DNA from: Natrinema sp031626495
GTDB taxonomy: Archaea; Halobacteriota; Halobacteria; Halobacteriales; Natrialbaceae
Direction of reading: 5' to 3'
DNA length: 64,000 nt
Assembly (NCBI RefSeq): GCF_031626495.1
Contig: NZ_JAMQOJ010000008.1
Location: forward strand, 290,282 to 354,281
Made by a program: the position numbers and the translations under genes. The notes under the pieces are model-generated. The model searched no databases. It had not been told where the DNA came from and saw only the letters and a list, made by a program, of their open reading frames with translations. Within the stretch, counting starts at the first letter, position 1; every line of letters begins with the position of its first letter. Below, in pieces: positions 53,917 through 64,000 of the stretch.

Positions 53917-54888
53917 TCAGGGCAGCACCTGATTCCTGAGGTCCGCGTCGGCTCCCTCGTCGAATCGGCGGCGGTTTTCGGCGACGATGTCGGCCAGTCG
54001 GTCGTAGTACCGCGGCGTGTGACCGGCGTTATGGGGCGTGATCTGGACGTTCTCGAGCGTCCAGAGCGGGTGCGCTTCGGGCAGCGGCTCGGGGTCGGTC
54101 ACGTCCAGCGACGCACCGCGGAGCCAGTTCGAGCGCAACGCCTCGACGAGCGCGTCGGTGTCGACGACCGGCCCGCGAGCGACGTTGACCAGCACGGCCT
54201 CGGGGTCCATCGTGACGAACGCGTCGCGGTCGATCAGCCCGCGAGTGGTCTCGGTCAGCGGACACGCGAGCACGAGGTAATCCGTCCGCGCGAGCGCGTC
54301 GTCGAACGCCGCGCCCTCGAAGCCGACCACCTCGTCGGTCGGCCCGCCCTTCTCGGGGGTGTACCGCACGCCGATCGTCTCGACGCCGAACGGCTCGAGG
54401 CGCTCACAGACCGCCCGTCCGATCGCGCCGAGTCCGACGACGGTGACCGTCGATCCCTGCAACTCGTGGGCCTTGTAATGTCGCCACTCCCGGCGGCGCT
54501 GCCGGCGCGCGCCGACGTGAAACCGGCGGGTGAAGCGAAGGATCGCGCCGAGGACGTGCTCGCCGATGTTCGGCCCGTGGACGCCCGAGGCGTTGGTCAC
54601 CGCGACGCCGCGGTCCTCGAGGTCGTCCAGTGGGAGGTGGCCGGTCCCCGCGTAAGCGCAGGCGAAGACGTCGAGATTCTCGGCGCACTCGAGGAGGTCC
54701 TCCTCGAGGGTCATGCCCGTGACGAACGGCGCGTCTCGGATCGCCTCGCGCTCTTCGGCCGGCGTCCGCGCGAGGGCGACGGTGTGATCGGGGAGACGGT
54801 CGCGGATCGCATCGACGTACTGTTCGATCGGCGTTCCGTGGGTTCCCTTCCGGAGGACGAGTACGTCCGGCGTGTCGGCGTCGCTCAT
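53917..54888 (-). CDS. D-isomer specific 2-hydroxyacid dehydrogenase
   Basis: 323 residues. NAD domain motif TVVGLGAIGRAVCERLEPFG (about 149-168). Catalytic residues follow in order: Arg in NVARGPVVD, Glu in DVTDPEPLPEAHPL and His in QITPHNAGH. It reduces 2-ketoacids such as hydroxypyruvate or phenylpyruvate; specificity is not clear. The start at 54888 removes a basic N-terminal extension to 54915. Confidence 0.9.
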   Translation of the reverse strand: MSDADTPDVLVLRKGTHGTPIEQYVDAIRDRLPDHTVALARTPAEEREAIRDAPFVTGMTLEEDLLECAENLDVFACAYAGTGHLPLDDLEDRGVAVTNASGVHGPNIGEHVLGAILRFTRRFHVGARRQRRREWRHYKAHELQGSTVTVVGLGAIGRAVCERLEPFGVETIGVRYTPEKGGPTDEVVGFEGAAFDDALARTDYLVLACPLTETTRGLIDRDAFVTMDPEAVLVNVARGPVVDTDALVEALRSNWLRGASLDVTDPEPLPEAHPLWTLENVQITPHNAGHTPRYYDRLADIVAENRRRFDEGADADLRNQVLP

Positions 54889-55037
54889 ATCCGTGGCGTC
54901 GTCCAGTGCGCTCAAAAGCGTTCGTCTCGCGGCACTCGGTCCGGCGGCCGGACGGTCCGTCCGCCAGCAGGACTCGTCGAAGCGGCCGAAAATTCGCCTC
55001 GCAGTTTTTATAATGGCTCAATGAGTCTCACTGCCGT

Positions 55038-56429
55038 ATGGAACGCGTAGACGTCGCGATCGTCGGCGGCGGCCCCGCAGGTGCGTCCGCGGCCGAACAG
55101 GCCGCCGCACACGGTGCCGAGACGGTCCTCTTCGAGCAGGGGGTGCCCCGAGAGGACCGCGAGGGACTGGGGCCGGATTCGACCGACGCCGCAGGGATGC
55201 TCGACTACTGGATCGACCTCATGGAGTTCGACTACCGGGAGATTCCCGACGACGTCGTCCTCCGGGAACTCGAGGGGACGGAGTTCATCGGGCCGAACAG
55301 CGCCGTCGAACTGCGGACGACGGGGATCGACGCCAGCTACCCGAAGTTCGGCTACACCTTCCACCGTGCGCGCATGGACGACTGGCTCTACGAGCGCGCG
55401 ACCGATGCGGGCGCGGACCTGCGCGTCGGCACCGGCATCAAGGACCTCGAGACCGACCTCCGCGCGTCGGGTTCGAACGGACCGACCCACACGCTGACGC
55501 TCGCGAACGGCGACGAACTCGAGGCCCAGTACGTCGTCCTCGCGGACGGCCCGCAGCGACGGATCACGCTCGAGGCGCTCGACCAGTTCACCGCGCCCGG
55601 ACGGAGCGTCTCCGACTACCTCTCGCCGCCGGAAGCCAACCACATCGCCTATCAGGAGTATCGGGACTTCCCCGAGGAGCTGTTCGCGGAGTTCGAGGAC
55701 ACCCTCAAGTTCTGGTGGGGCTACATGCCCGGCGAGACCGCCTACCCGTGGATCTTCCCGAACGACGGCACGGTCGCCCGCGTCGGGCTGACGATGCCGA
55801 TCGGGATGGACCTCGCGGACGTCGAGAACCCCGGCGGCTACAAGCTCCTGCGGCCCGACGACGACAAAATCCCGTCCGGCGCCGAGTACATCCGTCGCCT
55901 GCTCGAGCAGGAGTACGGCGACGAGTACGACATCGAGGAAGACATCCCGCGCGTCGAGGATCGCGGGAAGTCGAAGGGGACCGAGACCTATCCGATCTCC
56001 TCGACGCGACCGATCGAGTCGCCCGTCGGCGCGAACATCGCCGTCGCCGGCGGCGCGATGGGCACCACTTCGGCCTTCCACGAGGGCGGCTACCACGTCG
56101 CCGTCCGCACCGGCAAGATCGCCGGCCGTCTCGCCGGCACGGACTCGCTCGAGAACTACAACGAACTCTGGAAGAACGCGATCGGCGACGAGATCCTGCG
56201 CAACGTCTCCTTCGCGGAGATCGTCAAAGACTACGGCCCCGACGACTGGGACTGGGCGTTCGACACCGTCAACGACATGCAGGGCAACGGCGCCGACAAC
56301 GTCCTGATCAACCGGCGCTACACGGCGGGCCTCGACGCCGCGAAGATCCTCGCGATGTACAAACGCCAGAAGTACAAGTACCGCGACGGCCGCTACGTGC
56401 AGCTCTCCGAAGACGACTACTTCTACTGA
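55038..56429 (+). CDS. Geranylgeranyl reductase family flavoprotein (archaeal lipid saturation)
   Basis: 463 residues. FAD motif IVGGGPAGASAAEQAA (8-23), FHRARMDDWLYERA, YVVLADGP and the C-terminal AGGAMGTTSAFHEGGYHVAVRTGKIAG. Saturates isoprenoid chains of archaeol phospholipids. Longer than the usual 390-410, with extra C-terminal residues (LDAAKILAMYKRQKYKYRD), as in the haloarchaeal family. Divergent from the dehydrogenase over about 150 bases. Confidence 0.88.
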   Translation: MERVDVAIVGGGPAGASAAEQAAAHGAETVLFEQGVPREDREGLGPDSTDAAGMLDYWIDLMEFDYREIPDDVVLRELEGTEFIGPNSAVELRTTGIDASYPKFGYTFHRARMDDWLYERATDAGADLRVGTGIKDLETDLRASGSNGPTHTLTLANGDELEAQYVVLADGPQRRITLEALDQFTAPGRSVSDYLSPPEANHIAYQEYRDFPEELFAEFEDTLKFWWGYMPGETAYPWIFPNDGTVARVGLTMPIGMDLADVENPGGYKLLRPDDDKIPSGAEYIRRLLEQEYGDEYDIEEDIPRVEDRGKSKGTETYPISSTRPIESPVGANIAVAGGAMGTTSAFHEGGYHVAVRTGKIAGRLAGTDSLENYNELWKNAIGDEILRNVSFAEIVKDYGPDDWDWAFDTVNDMQGNGADNVLINRRYTAGLDAAKILAMYKRQKYKYRDGRYVQLSEDDYFY

Positions 56430-56500
56430 CCGGGGTGTAGCGGCACCCTAACCGGGCTCGAGCGGCGATCCTTTTTCCGCCTCGACGTGGGAGCGAGAGT

Positions 56501-57418
56501 ATGGACGCTGGCGCAGCCGAGGGGCCGTCCGATGAACGCGACCGCCGGGCGGACGGTGCGAACCGCCGAGCACCCGACGGACAGGCACCCGAGGAGTACG
56601 GCGACCACCGCGGGCAGGGCGATCACGACGATCACGATCATCACCGGAGTCGCTGGCCGCTAATCGCCGCTGCCGGAGCCGGCGGGCTCTACGTCGGCTT
56701 CGGTATCTACATCTTCGCGCGGGTGACCGACATCGTCCCGCCGGTGATCGGCGTCGCCCTCGCCGTCGTCGGCACGATCGTCCTGCTGGCCGGCGTCGCG
56801 GGGTGGCTCGAGCAGGCGTTTCTGGCACCGGCCCGCGACGCACAGGGCAGCCCGAAATCGCGGCGGTCGTACGTCTCGACGACGCTGCTCTTTCTCGCGA
56901 CAGACGTCTCGACGTTCGGCGCGCTGTTCGTCTACTACTTCTTCGTCAGAGTCGGAACGTGGCCGCCCGAGGAGCTTCCGCCGCTGCTCGGGTCGCTCGT
57001 CGCGATCAACACCGTCTTGCTGGTCGCCAGCAGCGTCACCTTCCACTTCGCACACGAGGCCCTCGAGTCAGACGACCGGCGGCGATTCCTCGGACTCCTC
57101 GGAGCGACGCTCGCACTCGGCGTCGTCTTCCTCGCCGGCCAGGCGTACGAGTACTACGAGTTCGTCGTCGCGGAGGGGTTTACGCTCACGAGCGGCATCT
57201 TCGGTAGCGCATTCTTCGGCCTGACCGGCCTCCACGGCCTCCACGTCACGCTCGGCGTCGGTGGAATCGCCGTCCTCTGCTGGCGGGCGGTTCGGGGTCA
57301 GTACGGTCCCGACCGGGATACGTCCGTCGCGACCGTTTCGCTTTACTGGCACTTCGTCGACGCCGTCTGGCTCTTCCTCGTCGCCGTTCTCTACGTCGGC
57401 GCGACGATAACGGTGTGA
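56501..57418 (+). CDS. coxC: Cytochrome c oxidase subunit III
   Basis: 305 residues. About 50 hydrophilic residues (His/Asp-rich EEYGDHRGQGDHDDHDHH), then seven helices including TTLLFLATDVSTFGALFVYYFFVR, ASSVTFHFAHEALE, FGLTGLHGLHVTLGVGGI and LYWHFVDAVWLFL, all markers of HCO subunit III. Part of a split heme-copper oxidase cluster with subunits I and II to the right. The His/Asp stretch could bind metal. Confidence 0.9.
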   Translation: MDAGAAEGPSDERDRRADGANRRAPDGQAPEEYGDHRGQGDHDDHDHHRSRWPLIAAAGAGGLYVGFGIYIFARVTDIVPPVIGVALAVVGTIVLLAGVAGWLEQAFLAPARDAQGSPKSRRSYVSTTLLFLATDVSTFGALFVYYFFVRVGTWPPEELPPLLGSLVAINTVLLVASSVTFHFAHEALESDDRRRFLGLLGATLALGVVFLAGQAYEYYEFVVAEGFTLTSGIFGSAFFGLTGLHGLHVTLGVGGIAVLCWRAVRGQYGPDRDTSVATVSLYWHFVDAVWLFLVAVLYVGATITV

Positions 57419-57429
57419 CCGCCGCGCGC

Positions 57430-57621
57430 TCACGGTAACTCGTCCGAGTCGAGATCAGTCTCGAGAAGTCGAAGCGCCGCCGAGTCGCATCCACAGAGGT
57501 CCGACTGTCCGAGCGGCCGGAGTGCGCCGTCGGGCCAGACTTCGACGATGCCGATCTCACCGCAGCGCTCGCACGTCGCCGCTGCTCGCCGCTTTCCGCC
57601 ATCGTTACTCACCGGAGTCAC
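57430..57621 (-). CDS. Small zinc-knuckle protein
   Basis: 63 residues with CERCGE near residue 17 and a CGC near 43, partly conserved zinc ligands. The ATG at 57621 or a GTG four codons later may be the start. Function unknown. Confidence 0.5.
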   Translation of the reverse strand: MTPVSNDGGKRRAAATCERCGEIGIVEVWPDGALRPLGQSDLCGCDSAALRLLETDLDSDELP

Positions 57622-57849
57622 CTCGAGGGATCGACTCGTACCACGGCCAGTGACGAAAAACCCCGGCGGCGGCCGATCGGTCTGCGAATCAGGGCGTCGC
57701 CGGTGTGGTTCGGGGTCGGTCGACCAGTATCCGATGTGACCCCTTCACCTCCGTAGAGAGAGTTACGGGCGACAATTACCAGCCCGTGAAACGTTCAACG
57801 CCGATCGCAACAGGAGTTTATACCGGTGGCCGCCGGCAGGAATCCGTGG

Positions 57850-58674
57850 ATGTTCTTCCACGAACCAGAGCTTCAGTACGAGGTCACCGTCGAAGATCCG
57901 GATCCACACTTCGCGAAACTCCTCCAGCAAGCGATCGGCGGCCAGGAAGGCGAGATGCGCGTCGCGCTGCAGTACATGTTTCAGGCGTGGGCGGTGCCGG
58001 AACAGCACAAGGAGTACCGAAACCTGCTGATGGAGACCGCGGCCGAGGAACTCGGCCACATCGAGATGCTCGCGTCCGCCGTTACCAAGAACCTCCGTGG
58101 CTCGTCCAAGAGCATGAGCGATACGGTCCAAGAAACTGCGGAGACGGCCGAGGCGATGACCGCACAGGGCCCGCGTCAGTTCCTCTCGTCGGGCCAATCG
58201 GCGATGCCCGTCGACAGCAACGGCGCCCCCTTCACCGGCAACTACATCGTCGCCTCGGGTAACCTCGCCGGCGATCTCTACGCCAACGTCATGGCCGAAT
58301 CGACCGGCCGGACCCTCGCAACCCGACTCTGGGAGTACACCGCCGACCCCGGAATGAAGGACATGCTCTCCTACCTGATCGCTCGAGACACCATGCATCA
58401 GAATCAGTGGCTGCAGGCCCTGGAAACGCTCGACGACCCGGTTCCCGTCCCTGCGAGCTTCCCCCAGGAAGAGGAAAACCAGGAGTACAATTACACGTTC
58501 ATGTCGACTCGACGCGACGAACAGGAAGACCCCGATCTGCCCTGGACGCAGGGTGACGCCCCCGACGGGAAGGGCCAGTTCTCCTACACCGCTCGACAGC
58601 CGGGCGACGGCGAGGTCGTCGCCCCCGACCCGGACGAAATGACTCACGACGAGCCGAACGCGAGCGACGAGTAG
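57850..58674 (+). CDS. Manganese catalase
   Basis: 274 residues. Start MFFHEPELQYEV is the standard N-terminus, followed by the four-helix bundle with EGEMRVALQYMFQAW, METAAEELGHIEML and ARDTMHQNQWLQAL providing Glu and His ligands for the two Mn ions. The acidic Asp/Glu-rich tail is haloarchaeal. Converts H2O2 to water and O2. It lies inside the terminal oxidase cluster, which fits protection against respiratory peroxide. Confidence 0.93.
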   Translation: MFFHEPELQYEVTVEDPDPHFAKLLQQAIGGQEGEMRVALQYMFQAWAVPEQHKEYRNLLMETAAEELGHIEMLASAVTKNLRGSSKSMSDTVQETAETAEAMTAQGPRQFLSSGQSAMPVDSNGAPFTGNYIVASGNLAGDLYANVMAESTGRTLATRLWEYTADPGMKDMLSYLIARDTMHQNQWLQALETLDDPVPVPASFPQEEENQEYNYTFMSTRRDEQEDPDLPWTQGDAPDGKGQFSYTARQPGDGEVVAPDPDEMTHDEPNASDE

Positions 58675-58716
58675 CGCCACCACCGAACCGATGCGCCGGC
58701 GGTCGTGAGACGACGT

Positions 58717-59285
58717 CTAATCGCCTCGCATACGCTCCTCGAAGCCGGCCATTTTCCGGTAGATCGGCGGCGTCAGCACGCCGGCGATCCCCACGAGGAT
58801 CGCGATCCCGCCGATCGGAAACAGCAGCGGCTCGGCCGCGAGACAGGAGTTGCGAGACGTGATCTGGACGTAGTAGCGCTCCCCCTCGTACGGGACGACC
58901 ACACCCTCGAACAGCGCCTCCCTGTTCGCAACGTCGCCGTCGATCGTTCCCTCGCGGAGCGGGCTCTCGAGGGCCTCCTCGATTGCTGCCCGTTCGGCAG
59001 CCGTGAGTTCCTCGGCGGGAAGCACTTCGACCGTCTCCGGAAAGTCCTCGTACTCGTCGACCGGCGTCGCCGTGATCGAGGGCGTCCCACAGAGTCCGAC
59101 GCTGTCCTGTACGACGACGTAGCCGCCGACGATCGTCAGCGGGAGCCCGGCGGCGATCAGGAGGACGCCGAGAAACGGCGCGACGTACGTCAACAGCAGC
59201 GACTCCGATTCAGCTGTCGGCTCGGTCGGCCCCGTCTCGTCCGTCGCGGGCGGATCGGCCGGCCCCGGTGGCGCGTCGTCGTCGC

Positions 59286-59289
<4 letters not shown>
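58717..59289 (-). CDS. Oxidase-associated two-helix membrane protein
   Basis: 190 residues. Pro/Glu-rich N-terminus, helix at about 31-60 (LLLTYVAPFLGVLLIAAGLPLTIVGGYVV), extracellular domain with two cysteines (C67, C149), and a second helix (LLFPIGGIAILVGIAGVLT). It overlaps the cox1 gene by four bases, so it is co-translated with subunit I. Likely an assembly or small structural subunit. Confidence 0.75.
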
Positions 59290-61574
<2,285 letters not shown>

Positions 61575-61793
61575 CGCCGCCTCTCACCTCCGACCGATCG
61601 ACCGCACCGCTCGCCGCCGTGCATAGCGATGGACTCACCATCGCCACCAATAAAGCTGAACTGACGATGTCATGAGTATCACCGGTTTCGATACGTCTTC
61701 TACCAGAATACGCCCCTTGAAACTGGTACGGACTCGTGACAGTTCAACGATCCATGGCTGCCGTATATCAGCGCGGCTCTCGAACCCCCGCCA

Positions 61794-62564
61794 ATGGGTA
61801 GTCGTCGACGCACGATCGAGACCCTCTTCATCGCGGTCCTTCTGAGCCTCCTCGCGCTGACCGGCTCGGTCGCGGCACAGTCAGTCAACCGGGAACTCAT
61901 CAACGGCCTCGAGTACCAGTTGCTCTACGTCGCGCTCCCGCTCACCCTGTTCGTCCTGCTCATTCTGGTCTACGCGGCGGTCAAGTTCCACGACAACGAC
62001 GACCCGCAGCCGACCACGGAGGATCCCGCTCTCGAGATCACCTGGACTGCGGCCACGGCGATCATCCTCCTGTTCGTCGGCCTCTCCGGCTACAGCGTTC
62101 TCGTCAGCCCCTACGTCTCACCGTCGCAGTCGGCGGACATCGACCGCAGCCAACAGGAGTTCGAATCGTTCGCGGACCTCCCCGACACCGACGACGAGGA
62201 AGTGTACGTCACCGGCTACCAGTGGGAGTGGCAGGCCAGCTACCCCGGGGCGAACATTACAACCGCAGACGAGATCGTCATCCCCGCCAACGAAAGCGTA
62301 ACCATCTGGCTCACGAGCGAAGACGTCGTTCACTCGCTTTTCGTCCCGGATCTCGGCGTCAAGCAGGACGCCTTCCCGGGTCGCTACACTCGTGCCCGAA
62401 CGATGGCCTACGAACCGGGCCGCTACAACGTCGTCTGCGCCGAGTTCTGCGGCGCCGGCCACTCGTGGATGGACGGCGAAATCGTCGTCCTCGAGCCCGA
62501 CGCCTACGAGCAGTGGCTCGCGGAGAACGAGGGCAACGTTACCGAGACGCCACAACCCAGTTGA
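61794..62564 (+). CDS. coxB: Cytochrome c oxidase subunit II
   Basis: 256 residues. Signal/first helix (LFIAVLLSLLALTGSVAAQ), second helices at about 45-65 and 80-105, then the cupredoxin domain with the CuA site C215, C219, H223, M226 (CAEFCGAGHSWM) and VTGYQWEWQASYPG for cytochrome contact. Divergent from subunit I over about 220 bases. Confidence 0.93.
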   Translation: MGSRRRTIETLFIAVLLSLLALTGSVAAQSVNRELINGLEYQLLYVALPLTLFVLLILVYAAVKFHDNDDPQPTTEDPALEITWTAATAIILLFVGLSGYSVLVSPYVSPSQSADIDRSQQEFESFADLPDTDDEEVYVTGYQWEWQASYPGANITTADEIVIPANESVTIWLTSEDVVHSLFVPDLGVKQDAFPGRYTRARTMAYEPGRYNVVCAEFCGAGHSWMDGEIVVLEPDAYEQWLAENEGNVTETPQPS

Positions 62565-62639
62565 GCCACATGGGGGCGGGAGAGTAGAAGAGTTAAACGA
62601 TCGACGCACCTAGGTGTACTGCGTGCCTTTAGTCCCCGT

Positions 62640-62800
62640 CCGAGCCAACCCATTCGGGTGCGATGACAGCACGGCGAACCCGGGCACGCGACAGTAGTAC
62701 TCGGGGAACGCACCGTTCCCCCGCCCGGCACGAGGGTTAGCCAGCCGACGCGGCACGCCGCCACGGGATGAGGCTGGACGTTAGTGTTCCGGGCGCACAT
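62640..62800 (+). ncRNA. Candidate structured RNA
   Basis: GC-rich, non-coding segment with several nested stems: ggggaac/gttcccc (62703-62709 with 62715-62721, loop gcacc) enclosed by ccgggc/gcccgg, and ccagcc/ggctgg (near 62741 and 62772) enclosing gcgg/ccgc. I could not match it to SRP, RNase P or tRNA. It could equally be GC-rich DNA with chance pairing. Strand is unknown and set to plus by convenience. Confidence 0.3.
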
Positions 62801-62828
62801 TTTCGCGGCGGACAGAGAAGTCACGACG

Positions 62829-62957
62829 ATGGAAGAGGAGACAGTCCTGACGCACTGTCTCGAAAGAGAGCGAATGGCGGAGCAAGCGAACGAGATCGCG
62901 GCGGCAATCGACTCGACTATTCTGAATCCACACGGAGAGACGGATTACAGCCGATAG
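62829..62957 (+). CDS. Possible 42-residue acidic protein
   Basis: ATG then EEETVLTHCLERERMAEQAN...DYSR. Composition is acidic and helical like real haloarchaeal micro-proteins. It has one cysteine and no membrane segment. Supported only by composition and an upstream attttcgcgg about 20 bases before. Confidence 0.4.
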   Translation: MEEETVLTHCLERERMAEQANEIAAAIDSTILNPHGETDYSR

Positions 62958-63175
62958 GTGACAGACGGCAGCAGAGCGGAAGTCGTTCGAACGTCGCGGG
63001 CACCGACGATAGGTCGTGAATTACTCGTCTTCGCTCGTCGATTCCCGTTCGATACTATCCCACTGCTGTTTCCTCTCGAGGGTTCGTCGACTGTCGTCGC
63101 ACTTTCCATCCGTTATCCCGTCTGCGAATAGCTCCACGTTCGTCTTCAAACGAGTTCCGTGTCGTCTGGTCGCTC

Positions 63176-63592
63176 TCAGCGATCGTCGCTCGTCGTTTCC
63201 GCTACCGGGTCGCTATACAGGAACGACTCGGTCGCGTTGCCGACGATCGAATCCGGACCTTCGACCTCACGCGCACGTTCAGCGGTAGCGCGAATACCGT
63301 CGAACCCAGTCTCGGCGACTATATCCCCGCTTCGCTGGTTGACCGTAACGATCCCGTGGTCTTCCAGTTGTGGGAGGTGATTGTGACGCAGCGCTACCGT
63401 AATCGTCTCTTTTTCGTCTTCCGAGACCGACTCGACCGCTTTGTCGTGCTCCCACGCAGCAAGTTGCAAGGCCAACCGATCGATAGTGGCGCGTTCGTTC
63501 TCGAGAAAGTAGTACAAAACGTATCGTCGATACGGATCGGACAGTAATCCGTAGATAGCGTCGAGATCGGACGGGTCGTCCCCTGTATCCAT
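63176..63592 (-). CDS. DUF7344-type winged-helix protein
   Basis: 138 residues. DAIYGLLSDPYRRYVLYYFLENERATIDRLALQLAAWEHD, then TITVALRHNHLPQLEDHGIVTVNQRSGDIV are typical of the haloarchaeal winged-helix family (ArsR-like). Probably a transcriptional regulator. It is the last protein gene before the rRNA operon end. Confidence 0.8.
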   Translation of the reverse strand: MDTGDDPSDLDAIYGLLSDPYRRYVLYYFLENERATIDRLALQLAAWEHDKAVESVSEDEKETITVALRHNHLPQLEDHGIVTVNQRSGDIVAETGFDGIRATAERAREVEGPDSIVGNATESFLYSDPVAETTSDDR

Positions 63593-63676
63593 GTTTTACT
63601 CTTTCAGAGATAACAGGATAAGCCCCGCTCCAAAAATATTTGGCCTCCGGTACTGGAAGTGATTCGTGGAAGTGAC

Positions 63677-63694
63677 GCCTCTCGAAAGAGAGGC
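63677..63694. other. Hairpin with GAAA tetraloop
   Basis: Perfect 7-pair stem gcctctc/gagaggc with loop gaaa, downstream of the 5S rRNA terminator. It may be part of an rRNA processing or termination region. Confidence 0.45.
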
Positions 63695-63717
63695 TGGTCG
63701 CGCTTTTAAATACAGAA

Positions 63718-63749
63718 AGCCCCCAGCACCACGGCCGGTGCTGGGGGCT
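63718..63749 (-). terminator. rRNA operon terminator hairpin
   Basis: Perfect 13-pair stem agcccccagcacc/ggtgctgggggct with loop acggcc, about 20 bases beyond the 3' end of 5S rRNA. On the minus strand it is followed by ttctgtattt. Confidence 0.75.
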
Positions 63750-63770
63750 TCTGAAAGTATAAGTATGAGT

Positions 63771-63893
63771 GGTCGGCGGCGAAACGAAGTTCCCAGAGGC
63801 TCGCGCACTCCAGTACTGGCCGTAACGCAGGCGGGCTTATCTTCCGTGTTCGGGATGGGTACGGGAGGAACCCCGCCGCTGTGGCCGCCTTAA
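63771..63893 (-). rRNA. rrf: 5S ribosomal RNA
   Basis: Minus strand begins TTAAGGCGGCCACAGCGGCG and contains CCCGTACCCATCCCGAACAC, GAAGATAAGCCCGCC and CAGTACTGGAGTGCGCGAGCC, matching the haloarchaeal 5S consensus. Helix I closes with GCCGCC at the 3' side. Ends are approximate by one to three bases. Confidence 0.95.
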
Positions 63894-64000
63894 CGCCGAT
63901 TCACGGAATCGAACCGCGATCATGCCAATATCGGTGGTGTCTCGACCGTAGTGTACGTGTAGTCCAGTTTGCGTCCGGACCCGTTCTCGCGTCACGGATC
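63894..64000 (-). other. 23S-5S spacer
   Basis: About 107 bases upstream of 5S rRNA on the same strand. By haloarchaeal operon order the 23S rRNA should end just outside the window. No tRNA is visible here. Confidence 0.6.

Noticed and set aside
62640..62800. SRP RNA or RNase P RNA
   Set aside because: The conserved GGAGCAGCC-type SRP loop and GAGGAAAGTCC of RNase P are both absent.
63600..63770. tRNA-Cys after 5S rRNA, as in some haloarchaeal operons
   Set aside because: No T-arm or acceptor pairing found; only hairpins are present.

Overview
The window comes from an extremely halophilic archaeon, most likely a Natrialbales-type haloarchaeon (Natrinema/Haloterrigena-like; this rank is inference). 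The evidence is high GC with strong codon bias, acidic proteins, leaderless genes preceded by A/T boxes about 25 bases upstream, geranylgeranyl reductase and CDP-alcohol phosphatidyltransferase of ether-lipid type, ribosomal protein S17e, CofD of coenzyme F420 synthesis, MBF1, an intron-containing tRNA-Trp, and a haloarchaeal 5S rRNA.

Layout: (1) 1-4145 is chromosomal core: flavin reductase, GATE-type membrane protein, SPW-like membrane protein, two tiny genes and a TMEM165/GDT1 cation transporter. (2) 4146-14744 is accessory DNA stacked against the 3' end of tRNA-Trp. The outer part (4146-9478) starts with a decapitated integrase directly after the GDT1 stop codon. It carries small plasmid/provirus-like genes: a PD-(D/E)XK-like nuclease, two stand-alone HalOD1 proteins, an Lrp-type regulator and three tiny zinc-ribbon proteins. 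The inner part (9479-14744) is bounded by a 20-base direct repeat of the tRNA-Trp 3' end. It encodes a complete tyrosine recombinase starting right at its att site and contains a three-unit, roughly 165-base repeat with a perfect 16-base palindrome. It also holds a long gene-poor stretch and three hypothetical genes (one cytosolic, one lipoprotein, one membrane-anchored). (3) 14745-14919 is tRNA-Trp with a 101-base intron containing a box C/D guide.

(4) 14977-38779 is core: DUF5794, IMP dehydrogenase, CMP kinase, cupin, lipoprotein, a fused C-D YcaO protein, a TetR-MATE operon with a visible operator, RNA-binding protein, DJ-1/PfpI protein, Hsp20 and DHH phosphoesterase. A thiolase / HMG-CoA-synthase-like::DUF35 pair follows, whose second member lacks the catalytic cysteine. 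Then come an ornithine cyclodeaminase family enzyme, a zinc-finger J-domain protein convergent with a TIR protein, triosephosphate isomerase, MBF1, and an overlapping operon hisC - P-loop kinase - CDP-alcohol phosphatidyltransferase.

(5) 38929-54888 holds rhodanese, ATP-dependent DNA ligase, a GCS2-like protein, two divergent BBE-type flavoproteins with a SnoaL-like protein, cofD-dihydrouridine synthase, CitG-like and DUF447 genes, S17e, aspartate semialdehyde dehydrogenase, a Bat-type HTH regulator followed by a third HalOD1 protein, a universal stress protein and a hydroxyacid dehydrogenase. (6) 55038-62564 is an ether-lipid reductase followed by a cytochrome oxidase cluster (subunits III, I, II plus a small membrane partner) interrupted by manganese catalase. 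(7) 62565-64000 has a structured GC-rich intergenic segment, a small ORF, a DUF7344-like HTH gene, and the 3' end of an rRNA operon (5S rRNA with a strong terminator) read on the minus strand.

The most interesting parts are the tandem tRNA-Trp elements with their repeat/palindrome block, the fused YcaO cyclodehydratase-like gene next to an exporter operon, and the cysteine-less HMG-CoA-synthase homologue fused to DUF35.
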